A DNA stretch of 64,000 nt. It comes from an uncultured Lachnospiraceae bacterium (GTDB lineage Bacteria > Bacillota > Clostridia > Lachnospirales > Lachnospiraceae). Below the pieces are notes generated by a model that searched no databases, was not told the origin of the DNA, and worked only from the letters and a program-made list of their open reading frames with translations. The DNA is taken from contig CAKRFY010000009.1 in NCBI GenBank assembly GCA_934320895.1, positions 1-64,000 on the forward strand, written 5' to 3'. This document shows, one piece after another, positions 18,733 to 27,209 of this stretch (the first letter of the stretch is position 1; each line of letters starts with the position of its first letter). The translations under genes were made by a program, and so were the position numbers.

Positions 18733-19674
18733 CTATCTCGCACACTTATACTGAAGGTCTTCCCATCTTCTGTCTACCTCTGCCTGGAACTGAGCTATCA
18801 AGTCCTCGTTTCCTTTCTTGAAAAGATGTTTAAATCTTCCCTGCTCTCTTAAGAAATCTTCGATAGGAAGTTTCTTCTTTGGCTCATATGAGAGTATCCA
18901 TTTTCCGTGGTCTACCTCAAATAATGGCCAATAGCAAGTTTCTACGGCAAGTTTGCAGATTTTCATAATCTCTGATGCATCATATCTCCATCCTCTTGGA
19001 CATGGTGTCATGATATTTAAGAAGCTTGCTCCCTCTGTGTAGATGGCTTTTTCTGATTTTCTATGGATATCTTTAAAATCCTGTAGAAGTGTTGTCTGTG
19101 CAACATATGGTACATCATGGTCTGCGATGATACTTGCAAGGTCTTTTCGGTTCTGCATCTTACCGTTAGACTGCGTTCCTACAGGTGTTGTTGTCGTATC
19201 TGCGTACATTGGCGTTGCTGATGAACGCTGAATACCTGTGTTCATATATGCACCATTGTCATAGCATACATATACCATATCATGCCCTCTCTCCATTGCT
19301 CCTGAGAGTGACTGAAATCCGATATCATATGTTCCACCATCACCACCGAAGGTGATAAATTTGAATGTCTCGTCTTTTGGAAGTTTTCCTCTCTTTTTGA
19401 GTGCCTTGTATGCCGTTTCAACCCCGCTCAATGTTGCTCCTGCATTTTCAAATGCATTATGTATGTAACTGTCTTCCCATGCTGTATAAGGATACATGAA
19501 AGAAGATACTTCAAGACAACCTGTCGCATTTCCTATAACTGCCCTATCTCCCTCATGAAGTCCGCGAAGTACGGCACGAACCGCTATCGTCGCACCACAT
19601 CCTGCACACATACGATGTCCCGGTGCAAGACGCTCTGGTTTATTCATCATTGTTTTTAAACTGTAATCGCTCAT
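18733..19674 (-). CDS. porB: Pyruvate:ferredoxin oxidoreductase, beta subunit
   Basis: Thiamine-diphosphate-binding subunit of the enzyme that decarboxylates pyruvate to acetyl-CoA, CO2 and reduced ferredoxin. Cluster ligands are seen in HRMCAGCGATIA and NATGCLEVSS; the TPP/Mg motif is GGDGGTYDIGFQSLSGAMERG followed by YVCYDNGAYMNTG. PCPRGWRYD near the end is typical for pyruvate-specific beta subunits. The preferred ATG at 19674 is 5 nt after GGAGG; another ATG one codon earlier (19677) is only 2 nt away. Last of four por genes, 12 nt after porA, followed by a terminator. Confidence 0.95.
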   Translation of the reverse strand: MSDYSLKTMMNKPERLAPGHRMCAGCGATIAVRAVLRGLHEGDRAVIGNATGCLEVSSFMYPYTAWEDSYIHNAFENAGATLSGVETAYKALKKRGKLPKDETFKFITFGGDGGTYDIGFQSLSGAMERGHDMVYVCYDNGAYMNTGIQRSSATPMYADTTTTPVGTQSNGKMQNRKDLASIIADHDVPYVAQTTLLQDFKDIHRKSEKAIYTEGASFLNIMTPCPRGWRYDASEIMKICKLAVETCYWPLFEVDHGKWILSYEPKKKLPIEDFLREQGRFKHLFKKGNEDLIAQFQAEVDRRWEDLQYKCAR

Positions 19675-19686
19675 CATGACCTCCTA

Positions 19687-20868
19687 TTATTTGCGTAATC
19701 CAATGTACTGATACTGCTCAACTTTCTTTCCGCTCTCTACTGCTTCTTCAAGCTCAGCAAATATATCATATACTTCATTTACAGTGAAATCCCTTCCTGC
19801 AAGACCATAAATATAATTTACGGCTTCTATCATAACCTTACTTCTGTAAAGTCCTGCTGTAACTTCACTTCCAAGAGGTCCTCCATTTCCATTGTAACTT
19901 TCACAGCGATCCATAATTGCTACTGCCTTGCATCCCTTGAGTGCTTCTGCTATCTCTTCTGCCGGGAATGGACGGAATACTCGGAGTTTCAATACTCCAA
20001 CTTTCTTTCCCTGATCGCGAAGATGATCAACTGCCTCTTTTGCTGTTCCAGCTGCTGAACCCATGATAAGCATGATGTAATCAGCATCTTCTGTCTTATA
20101 TTCTTCAAAAAGCCCATACTCTCTGCCAGAAATCTCCTTAAATTTCTTTGCTACTTCGAGTATGACTTCTTTTGCATTTTCTAATGCTGTCTCCTGGTTT
20201 TTCTTTGCCTCCATAGCATAGTTAGTCACTGAATAAGGACCTACTGCTATAGGCTTTCCAGGATTTAAAAGATATTCTTCTGGCTCATATTCACCAACAA
20301 AATCTTTTACAAGCTCATCCTCCATAAGCTCAATATTTTCAACTGCGTGGCTTGTGATAAATCCGTCCTGACATATCATTATAGGAAGATGTACTCTCCC
20401 ATCCTCTGCAATAGGATATGCCTGAATGAAATTGTCATATGCTTCCTGATTGTTTTCTGCATATATCTGGATCCAGCCAGTATCTCTTGCCCCCATACCA
20501 TCCGAATGGTCGCAGTTAATATTGATAGGACCTGAAAGCGTACGATTTACAAGTGTAAGCGCAAGCGGAAGTCTGTTTGATGCTGCAAGAAGAAGCTCCT
20601 CCCACATAAGTGCAAGTCCTGCTGATGATGTAGCTGTAAGACTTCTTGCTCCTGCTGCCTCTGCTCCTATTGCCGCACTCATTGATGAATGTTCACTTTC
20701 TACTGGTATAAACTCTGTATCCATCTCACCATTTGCAATATATGTAGATACCATCTGTGGTATTTCTGTTGAAGGTGTGATTGGAAATGCCGGCATAACA
20801 TCCGGATTTACCTGACGAATAGCATATGATACAGCCTCGTTTCCTGACATACGTTCTTTGATAGCCAT
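19687..20868 (-). CDS. porA: Pyruvate:ferredoxin oxidoreductase, alpha subunit
   Basis: Pyruvate-binding alpha subunit, 393 residues. N-terminal pyrimidine-binding domain with GNEAVSYAIRQVNPDV, AFPITPSTEIPQ and SEHSSMSAAIGAEAAGAR; middle segment ATSSAGLALMWEELLLAA; C-terminal transketolase-like domain with GVLKLRVFRPFPAEEI and AIMDRCESYNGNGGPL. Its start codon overlaps the porD stop (TAATG), so the two are translationally coupled. Together with porG, porD and porB it forms a complete four-subunit enzyme, an alternative to the single-chain PFOR found in many clostridia. Confidence 0.95.
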   Translation of the reverse strand: MAIKERMSGNEAVSYAIRQVNPDVMPAFPITPSTEIPQMVSTYIANGEMDTEFIPVESEHSSMSAAIGAEAAGARSLTATSSAGLALMWEELLLAASNRLPLALTLVNRTLSGPININCDHSDGMGARDTGWIQIYAENNQEAYDNFIQAYPIAEDGRVHLPIMICQDGFITSHAVENIELMEDELVKDFVGEYEPEEYLLNPGKPIAVGPYSVTNYAMEAKKNQETALENAKEVILEVAKKFKEISGREYGLFEEYKTEDADYIMLIMGSAAGTAKEAVDHLRDQGKKVGVLKLRVFRPFPAEEIAEALKGCKAVAIMDRCESYNGNGGPLGSEVTAGLYRSKVMIEAVNYIYGLAGRDFTVNEVYDIFAELEEAVESGKKVEQYQYIGLRK

Positions 20869-21173
20869 TATTCCACGCCCTCCTTCATCTCAATTGCTCC
20901 AAATGGACAGACCTTCGCACATATCCCACAACCTTTGCAGTGGTCATAATCAAAATCAAGTCTCTTTCCATCAACTACCGGAATACTTACATCCGGACAA
21001 ACAGGTGCACAGAGTAAGCACTGTTTACATAAATCTGCTTTAAATACAGGTGTATTTGTTCTCCACTCTCCGGTATTAAAAAGCTTTGAAGTTCCTCCAG
21101 CAAATACCATAAGACCTTCTGTAAGCTCACTAACAGGAGTAGTCTCATTTATCTTTGTTATATCGGTTCTCAT
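20868..21173 (-). CDS. porD: Pyruvate:ferredoxin oxidoreductase, delta subunit (2x[4Fe-4S])
   Basis: Ferredoxin-like electron-transfer subunit, 101 residues. Two CxxCxxCxxxCP cluster motifs: CKQCLLCAPVCPDVSI and CKGCGICAKVCPFGAIEM. ATG at 21173 has GGAG 6 nt upstream; a TTG at 21185 would run through the ribosome-binding site and is rejected. It is separated from porG by about 200 nt of structured DNA, whereas the other por genes are tightly packed. Confidence 0.94.
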   Translation of the reverse strand: MRTDITKINETTPVSELTEGLMVFAGGTSKLFNTGEWRTNTPVFKADLCKQCLLCAPVCPDVSIPVVDGKRLDFDYDHCKGCGICAKVCPFGAIEMKEGVE

Positions 21174-21195
21174 TTTTTTCTCCAATCAATTTATA

Positions 21196-21297
21196 TTATA
21201 ATGAAATAATTCTGCCTTTTAAAAAGTTGTGCCCTGCATTATTGATGCAGAGCACATTGTGTATTTTCATACACTTAGGACAACTTATTTTTGGCAT
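21196..21297 (-). CDS. Possible 33-residue CxxC peptide in the porG-porD spacer
   Basis: A short frame inside the spacer encodes 33 residues beginning MPKISCPKCMKIHNVLC and ending GRIISL; the CPKC plus a later Cys resembles a small zinc-binding knuckle. There is no good ribosome-binding site and the frame overlaps a hairpin (21229-21255), so it may be an accident of a structured spacer. Reported because its position inside an iron-sulfur enzyme operon is suggestive. Confidence 0.25.
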   Translation of the reverse strand: MPKISCPKCMKIHNVLCINNAGHNFLKGRIISL

Positions 21298-21337
21298 TTA
21301 TTTCTTGTCAGCTATTTAATGCCTGCTTCTCAGGCAT
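21229..21337 (-). other. Structured spacer between porG and porD (two hairpins)
   Basis: Two inverted repeats: GTGC..TGCAT and ATGCA..GCAC within 21229-21255, and ATGCCTG/CAGGCAT at 21319-21337 with a 5-nt loop. Neither is followed on the minus strand by a clear run of six or more T, though AACTTTTTAAAA follows the first. They may attenuate or process the mRNA to set porG versus porDAB levels; this is inference. Confidence 0.45.
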
Positions 21338-21377
21338 ACTGTTGTTTCTAAACACACATAGTTAAACAGTAACTAAA

Positions 21378-21983
21378 TCAAGCACTCATACTCATATCTT
21401 TATCAATATCTTCTGCAAGTGTATCAAATGTCATCTCAAGTGCTTCCATATTTCCATCGATGACTTCAGGCTTCTTCGCAAATTTATGCTGATATGAAGC
21501 TCTCATCTCTCTGATAAATGTATCTTTTGGCATTACATTGCTTACTGCCACTACTGCTGCAAGCATTGGTGAGTTAGGGAAATTCTTTCCAAGTGTCTTT
21601 ACTGATATATGTCTGGCATCTACAGTATAAACTCTTCCTTCATATCCCTTGAGTTTTTCTTTAATCTCATCTCTTGACTTTGGTGTATTGATAACGATAG
21701 CCCCATCTTTCTTAAGACCTGCCGTCACATCTACCGAATCAAGAAGTGTCTCATCAACAACAACTACATAATCAGGTGTATATATATTGGAATGAATACG
21801 GATCTTGTCTTCACTGATTCTGTTGTAAGCAGTAATAGGAGCACCCATACGCTCTGGACCATACTCAGGAAATCCCTGAACATACTGTCCTGTCTTAAAT
21901 GCTACATCTGCAAGAAGTAAAGCTGCTGTCTTTGCTCCCTGACCGCCACGACCATGCCATCTGATTTCGATTCCGTTATTCAT
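21378..21983 (-). CDS. porG: Pyruvate:ferredoxin oxidoreductase, gamma subunit
   Basis: Gamma subunit, 201 residues, of the four-subunit pyruvate oxidoreductase. Family motifs: EIRWHGRGGQGAKTAALLLA, QGFPEYGPERMGAPITAYNR and NFPNSPMLAAVVAVS. GGAGG lies 6 nt before the ATG. First gene of the operon; a perfect palindrome and a candidate promoter sit directly upstream, after the terminator of the preceding phosphatase gene. Confidence 0.94.
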   Translation of the reverse strand: MNNGIEIRWHGRGGQGAKTAALLLADVAFKTGQYVQGFPEYGPERMGAPITAYNRISEDKIRIHSNIYTPDYVVVVDETLLDSVDVTAGLKKDGAIVINTPKSRDEIKEKLKGYEGRVYTVDARHISVKTLGKNFPNSPMLAAVVAVSNVMPKDTFIREMRASYQHKFAKKPEVIDGNMEALEMTFDTLAEDIDKDMSMSA

Positions 21984-22004
21984 GTTAATCCTCCATTTTT
22001 CTTT

Positions 22005-22023
22005 AGATGAATTAAATTCATCT
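22005..22023. promoter_or_regulatory. Perfect palindrome in the porG leader
   Basis: AGATGAATTAAATTCATCT is a 19-bp perfect palindrome around a central A, 22 nt upstream of the porG start and between its promoter and ribosome-binding site. It could be an operator or a leader hairpin. Confidence 0.5.
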
Positions 22024-22054
22024 TAATAATGTTTTTTTCTCAACTGCAAGTACC

Positions 22055-22082
22055 ATTATAAACACATATAAAAAAAAGTAAA
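22055..22082 (-). promoter_or_regulatory. Candidate por operon promoter
   Basis: On the minus strand: TTTACT (22077-22082), 16 nt, TATAAT (22055-22060). The -35 element lies in the tail of the upstream gene's terminator. The palindrome at 22005-22023 would be in the early transcript. Confidence 0.5.
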
Positions 22083-22129
22083 TACCTTTCATTCAATTTT
22101 TTTCATTTTATTGATGAAAGATATTCACT
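22071..22129 (-). terminator. Terminator of the Cof-type phosphatase gene
   Basis: On the minus strand, AGTGAATATCTTTCATCAAT (22110-22129) pairs with ATTGAATGAAAGGTATTTACT (22077-22097), with a few G-T pairs and one bulge, and is followed by TTTTTTT. It lies about 75 nt past the stop codon. Confidence 0.75.
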
Positions 22130-22202
22130 TAAAATCATTTTAGTTTTTCTTATTTTAAAACATATTCAAAAGCAGCATAACAACTTAACTTATCCACTTA
22201 AA

Positions 22203-23039
22203 TCAATCATTTTCCTTCAATATCATCTCATATATAACCTGTGCCACACCGTCCTCATCATTAGATGCCGTTATATAATCGGCAGCAGCCTTCACTTCCT
22301 CCTGTGCATTTGCCATGGCAACTCCGATACCTGCATATTTTATCATTGATATATCATTAAAGCCGTCACCGCAGGCTATCATATTCTCTCTTGAACTTCC
22401 AATTATATCACAAAGATGCTCTAAAGAAGCCGCCTTATCTATTCCTTTCGGTGTGATTTCTATAAAAAACGGCTCGGAGCGTGACACATTTATACTGTCA
22501 CCAAATTTATCCTTAAAAGCCTGCTCTTTTTCAGGTGCAACTTCAGGATCAGCAGTTCCAAGACATTTATTAAGAGGAAAATCAATATATTCAATAATAT
22601 TCTTTTTATACGAAACCGGAAGATGATTTATCCTCGCCTCAAGGTCAATATATTTGTCAGGTCTGTCCGCAGCGATTATCCCTGTCTTGTCATAAGAAAC
22701 AAGTCCGATATCAAGCTCCTCCGCCAGCTTAAAAAGCTTCGGAACTATATCTTCAGGAAGTGTCTGTTGATAAATAACCTCCCCAGTACCACAGTCAGTA
22801 ATCTGACCGCCATTAAACGCTGCTATAAAACCACCAAACTTATCAAGTTTAAGTTCTCTCGCAACTGGTTCTGCGCCAGGCGTAGGTCTGCCCGTCGCAA
22901 TCACAATCTTATGCCCCTGCCTCTGCATCTCCATCGCAGCATCCAAAGTCCTATCAGTAATCTCCTTCTGTGAATTAGTAAGCGTCCCATCCAGATCAAG
23001 AACAAGAACCTTTTTATCTTTTCCTATTTTTGTACTCAT
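22203..23039 (-). CDS. Cof-type HAD phosphatase
   Basis: Haloacid-dehalogenase-superfamily phosphatase, 278 residues, Cof/YidA-like subgroup with a C2 cap. HAD motif I VLDLDGTLTNSQ, motif II IATGRPTPG, motif III Lys within the cap/core junction (PKGIDKAASLEHL), and motif IV CGDGFNDISMIKYAGIGVAM. Family members dephosphorylate sugar phosphates or cofactors; substrate not predictable. It has its own terminator and does not belong to the por operon. It is preceded by a long spacer with a large palindrome. Confidence 0.9.
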   Translation of the reverse strand: MSTKIGKDKKVLVLDLDGTLTNSQKEITDRTLDAAMEMQRQGHKIVIATGRPTPGAEPVARELKLDKFGGFIAAFNGGQITDCGTGEVIYQQTLPEDIVPKLFKLAEELDIGLVSYDKTGIIAADRPDKYIDLEARINHLPVSYKKNIIEYIDFPLNKCLGTADPEVAPEKEQAFKDKFGDSINVSRSEPFFIEITPKGIDKAASLEHLCDIIGSSRENMIACGDGFNDISMIKYAGIGVAMANAQEEVKAAADYITASNDEDGVAQVIYEMILKEND

Positions 23040-23208
23040 TATTTATTACTCCTTTAAAACTAAAAAACCAACTTTTCTTTTTCTCGGCATAGAATTCATC
23101 TACATTTTCCGAATCCACAATCACTATATTTTTATCCTAATACATCAACAACCCACACTCTCATGCACTTCTTCCACATATTTTCTAAATAAATCCGCAA
23201 ACCTACAA

Positions 23209-23402
23209 GCGAAACTATCATATACTGTACTTAGATTGTGAAGCTGTAACAAATAATGTAAGCAGGCATTTTTGTCGCCGTCAGTACTTAAGGGTGGTTT
23301 TTTCACCCTTTATGTACTGCTACGAGCGACAACATAGCGGGAGCGTGCCTGCGTTATTATTTGTTACAGCTTCACAATCACCACAACATACAATAGTTTC
23401 GC
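23209..23402. repeat. 194-bp nested palindromic element
   Basis: Four sets of complementary arms nest around one centre: GCGAAACTAT (23209-23218) with ATAGTTTCGC (23393-23402); 23234-23268 with 23346-23379, including 23 perfectly paired bases ending GCTTCACAATC; TTGTCGC (23272-23278) with GCGACAA (23326-23332); and an inner hairpin 23282-23296 with 23304-23319 around a GTTTTTT loop. It fills half of a 390-bp gap between the phosphatase and ABC exporter genes, contains no reading frame, and could be a MITE-like element or a folded RNA. The rest of the gap (23040-23208) shows nothing recognisable. Confidence 0.75.
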
Positions 23403-23431
23403 CCACACAACCTATGTGAATTGTGACTTTT

Positions 23432-25177
23432 TTACGCAAACTGACTATTATAAAGATTATAATAAAATCCCTTTTTCTTAAGCAGTTCATAATGATTACC
23501 CTGCTCTATTATATTTCCGTCTTTCATTACAAGTATAATATCCGCATTCTGTATCGTTGAAAGCCTGTGTGCAACTATAAAACTCGTTCTTCCCTCCATC
23601 AGCTTTCCGAATGCGTTCTGTATCTTTATCTCAGTTCTCGTGTCTATTGATGATGTTGCCTCATCAAGTATAAGCATCGGCGGTTTTAAGAGCATTACTC
23701 TAGTGATACAAAGAAGCTGTTTCTGCCCCTGTGACAATGTATCCCCGTCTTCTTTTATCACAGTGTCATACCCATTTGGCAGTCTTTTTATAAAACTGTG
23801 TGCGTGTGTTGCTTTTGCAGCCTCTATCACTTCTTCCTTTGTCGCATCGGGTTTTCCCATAACGATATTTTCAAATATAGTACCATCCTTAAGCCATGTC
23901 TCCTGAAGCACCATTCCTATATTTTTTCTAAGGCTTGCCCTTGTCATATGACTTATATCAGTTCCATCTACCCTTATACTACCTTCATTTACATCATAAA
24001 ATCTCATCAAAAGATTTATAAGCGTTGTTTTTCCGCAGCCTGTAGGTCCTACTATGGCAACTCTCTGTCCTGGTTTTACATCAAGGTTAAAGTCCGTGAT
24101 AAGTTTTTTATCTTCAACATATGAGAAATAAACTCCTGAAAGTTCTACTTCGCCTTTTACATTTGAAAGTTCCACGGCGTTACTATCTTCTGGTACCTGT
24201 GGTTCCTCATCTATAAGTTCAAGAACTCTTGCAGCACATGCAATGGCGTTCTGGAGTTCAGTTACAACTCCTGATATCTCATTGAACGGTTTTGTATACT
24301 GATTAGCATAACCTAAAAAGCATGATAACATTCCTACTGAAAGGTATCCGTTTAATGCAAAAAATGCTCCCGTTACTCCAACTCCTGCATACACGATATT
24401 ATTTACAAATCTTGTTGCCGGATTTGTTATTGATGAGAAGAAAGTCGCCTGAAGCGAGTATTTCTGAAGTCTCTTGTTTATATCATCAAATTTATCAAGA
24501 GCCTCTTTCTCGTGTCCGTATGCCTGAACAACTTTCTGATTTCCAACCATTTCATCTATAAGAGCTGTCTGCTCACCTCTTGTCGCCGACTGCAATTTAA
24601 ACATCGTATATGTTCTTTTTGCTATAAAACTTGCCACAAAAAATGATAACGGTGTTACAAGTACAACGACAAGTGTTATCCACACATTGAGACTTAACAT
24701 AAATATAAGTGTTCCAATTATCGTAAGCACTCCTGTAAACGCCTGCGTAAATCCCATCAAAAGTCCGTCTGCAAACTGATCTGCATCAGCAATAACTCTG
24801 CTCACCACATCGCCTGACGGATGTCCGTCAATATATTTTAATGGAAGTATCTGAATTTTTTCAAATGCATCTTTTCTTATATCCCTTACAACATTGTAAG
24901 TTATCTTATTATTGCAGATATTCATAAGCCACTGTGCAAGTGCAGTAAATGCTATTATAACAACCATTTTCTTTAATAACGCAATAAGCCCTGCAAATTT
25001 TACGGCACCTTTTCCAAGCATCAGGTCAACTGCATTACCCGTAAGTATCGGAAGATAAAGTGTAAGCACTACAGTTATTGCTGCAAGTATCAGTGAAAAA
25101 GCAATATAAAGATTATATTTCTTTGTGTATTTTAAAACACGTTTTATCGTTTCCCACTGCGATTTTTTCTTTTCCAT
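23432..25177 (-). CDS. Heterodimeric ABC exporter, subunit with catalytic Walker site
   Basis: 581-residue half-transporter: six membrane helices in residues about 20-310 (ABC exporter type I fold) and a nucleotide-binding domain from about 340. Walker A VGPTGCGKTTLINLL, Q-loop MVLQETWLKDG, Walker B LILDEATSSID and H-loop AHRLSTI are canonical, but the signature is LSQGQKQ instead of LSGGQ. This complements the partner encoded upstream, whose Walker B and H-loop are degenerate. Its ATG overlaps the partner's stop (TAATG). Likely exports drugs, lipids or peptides; substrate unknown. Confidence 0.92.
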   Translation of the reverse strand: MEKKKSQWETIKRVLKYTKKYNLYIAFSLILAAITVVLTLYLPILTGNAVDLMLGKGAVKFAGLIALLKKMVVIIAFTALAQWLMNICNNKITYNVVRDIRKDAFEKIQILPLKYIDGHPSGDVVSRVIADADQFADGLLMGFTQAFTGVLTIIGTLIFMLSLNVWITLVVVLVTPLSFFVASFIAKRTYTMFKLQSATRGEQTALIDEMVGNQKVVQAYGHEKEALDKFDDINKRLQKYSLQATFFSSITNPATRFVNNIVYAGVGVTGAFFALNGYLSVGMLSCFLGYANQYTKPFNEISGVVTELQNAIACAARVLELIDEEPQVPEDSNAVELSNVKGEVELSGVYFSYVEDKKLITDFNLDVKPGQRVAIVGPTGCGKTTLINLLMRFYDVNEGSIRVDGTDISHMTRASLRKNIGMVLQETWLKDGTIFENIVMGKPDATKEEVIEAAKATHAHSFIKRLPNGYDTVIKEDGDTLSQGQKQLLCITRVMLLKPPMLILDEATSSIDTRTEIKIQNAFGKLMEGRTSFIVAHRLSTIQNADIILVMKDGNIIEQGNHYELLKKKGFYYNLYNSQFA

Positions 25178-26955
25178 TATGCAGACACCTCCCCTACTGC
25201 TTTTTTATCTTTAAACTGTGACATATATATTTCATGATAAACCTCACAGTTTTCCAACAGTTCATCATGAGTTCCTTTTCCAACAACTTTTCCATCATCA
25301 AGTACAAGTATCATATCGGCATGTTTTATTGATGATGTTCTCTGCGATACGATAAATGTTGTCGGTTCATAGCCAAGCTGTTTAAGTGATTTTCTAAGCT
25401 TCGCATCCGTTGCAAAATCAAGTGCCGAAGCACTGTCGTCTAATATAAGGACTTTTGGTCTTCTGACAAGTGCCCTCGCGATAGTAAATCTCTGCTTCTG
25501 TCCACCTGAAAGATTGCGTCCGTTCTGCTCTATCATATAGTCAAGACCACCCTCTTTACCTGCAACGATTTCTGCCGCCTGCGCATTTTCAAGTGCAAAA
25601 TTTATCTCCTCGTCAGTTGCCTTGTTATTTCCCCACTTCATGTTTTCTCTTATGCTGCCCTTAAATAACACGGCTTTTTGCATAACGATTCCAACTAGAT
25701 TTCTTACCTCCGACACTTTATAATCCTTTACATTTTTTCCATCGATAAGAACTCTTCCTGCGGTTGCATCATAAAATCTAGGTATAAGATTTACAAGTGA
25801 AGATTTTCCTGAACCTGTTCCTCCTATAATACCGATCGTTGAGCCAGCCGGAGCCGTAAATGATATATTTTCAAGTGATCTATCACCTGCCCCCTGATAT
25901 GTCAGGTCAACATTTTCAAATACTACCTCTGCACCTCTTTGAATACTACTATTATCAAATTCACTTATGCTTTCCACCTCTTCATTATCAGATACAATAT
26001 CATCCGTAATCGAAGGCTTCATATCAAATATAGTCTGAATACGGTTTCCACATGCAACAGCTTTTGTTGATAATATAATCGTATTAGCAAGTTTTATAAG
26101 TTCTACAAGTATCTGCGACATATAATTTACAAGTGCGATAACTTTTCCCTGTGTAAGCAATCCACCATCAACTCTTATCGCACCAACATAGAGAAGTACA
26201 ACAAGTGCTACATTTAAAAGAATATATGTCAGAGGATTTGTAAGTGCTGATATCTTTCCAACAAGAAGCTGTAGATTAGTAAGCATCTGGTTTTCATTGT
26301 TAAAGTCTGCCTTTTCTGCTTCTTCTTTGTCAAATGCTCTGATAACACGCACACCGGTAAGATTCTGTCTAGTTCTTCCAAGTATTTTGTCAAGCCCTGC
26401 CTGAACCTTCCTGTAAAGCGGCATACTGACAGCCATTATCCCAAGAACGACTATTGCAAGAAGTGGAATAACAACTGCAAACACTATAGCAGCTTTCACA
26501 TCAACCGTAAATGCCATAACCGCTGCTCCAAATACAATGAATGGCGAGCGCAATAACAATCTAAGTGCCATATTGATACCAGACTGCATCTGGTTTATAT
26601 CACTCGTCATTCTTGTGATAAGTGTTGAGATACCGACCGTATCCATTTCTGTAAATGATAGCGACTCAATATGTTTGAAAAGTCCATGTCTTAAATTTGT
26701 AGCAAATCCTACTGCTGCCTTAGCTGCAAAATACTGTGCCGTTATCGAACTTAAAAGTCCAACTGCCGCTAAAAGTATCAGTACACCTCCGTAAACAAGT
26801 ATAAAATGAGAATCACTCTTTGCGATTCCATCATCGATTATCTTTGCCATTACGATAGGCACCGTAAGGTCAAAACAAGCCTCTAACAGCTTGAATAAAG
26901 GACCGAGGACACATTCCTTTTTGTAGTCCTTTATATACTTTAATAACTCCTTCAT
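25177..26955 (-). CDS. Heterodimeric ABC exporter, subunit with degenerate ATP site
   Basis: 592 residues, six membrane helices plus nucleotide-binding domain. Walker [14 protein letters not shown] and signature LSGGQKQRF are canonical, but Walker B ends ILDDSASALD (Asp in place of the catalytic Glu) and the H-loop His is Gln (VSQRTSS). The same asymmetry is known from TM287/288 and BmrCD, so the pair should have one active and one regulatory ATP site. ATG at 26955 has GGAGG 5 nt upstream; TTG at 26967 would overlap that site. Opens a two-gene operon. Confidence 0.92.
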   Translation of the reverse strand: MKELLKYIKDYKKECVLGPLFKLLEACFDLTVPIVMAKIIDDGIAKSDSHFILVYGGVLILLAAVGLLSSITAQYFAAKAAVGFATNLRHGLFKHIESLSFTEMDTVGISTLITRMTSDINQMQSGINMALRLLLRSPFIVFGAAVMAFTVDVKAAIVFAVVIPLLAIVVLGIMAVSMPLYRKVQAGLDKILGRTRQNLTGVRVIRAFDKEEAEKADFNNENQMLTNLQLLVGKISALTNPLTYILLNVALVVLLYVGAIRVDGGLLTQGKVIALVNYMSQILVELIKLANTIILSTKAVACGNRIQTIFDMKPSITDDIVSDNEEVESISEFDNSSIQRGAEVVFENVDLTYQGAGDRSLENISFTAPAGSTIGIIGGTGSGKSSLVNLIPRFYDATAGRVLIDGKNVKDYKVSEVRNLVGIVMQKAVLFKGSIRENMKWGNNKATDEEINFALENAQAAEIVAGKEGGLDYMIEQNGRNLSGGQKQRFTIARALVRRPKVLILDDSASALDFATDAKLRKSLKQLGYEPTTFIVSQRTSSIKHADMILVLDDGKVVGKGTHDELLENCEVYHEIYMSQFKDKKAVGEVSA

Positions 26956-27159
26956 TTTTTCCTCCAATATAAACTATATTTTTAAGTTCTAAATAATCTA
27001 TTACTATTTTTCCCAATCTTATAAACTATAACACAATATTCATAAAAAGCCTATACCTTTTCAAAATCCTATATTATAATCTTATAAGTAATGATGATCT
27101 ATAATAGTGTGATTTCATAATCAAATGGAAGTGGGTGACTTTTTTGATAGTATTAAAAC

Positions 27160-27197
27160 AAGGAGATTTTCAGATATTCTCATCTAAAAATCTCCTT
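27160..27197 (-). terminator. Terminator of the peptide/ABC operon
   Basis: On the minus strand, AAGGAGATTTTTAGAT (27182-27197) pairs with ATCTGAAAATCTCCTT (27160-27175), followed by GTTTTAAT. It lies 12 nt past the ABC ATPase stop. The other strand is also followed by T's. Confidence 0.75.
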
Positions 27198-27209
27198 ATT
27201 TTTTATTAT

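Noticed and set aside
27125..27187. 20-codon frame on the plus strand beginning MEVGDFFDSI
   Set aside because: It runs through a terminator stem and has no ribosome-binding site.
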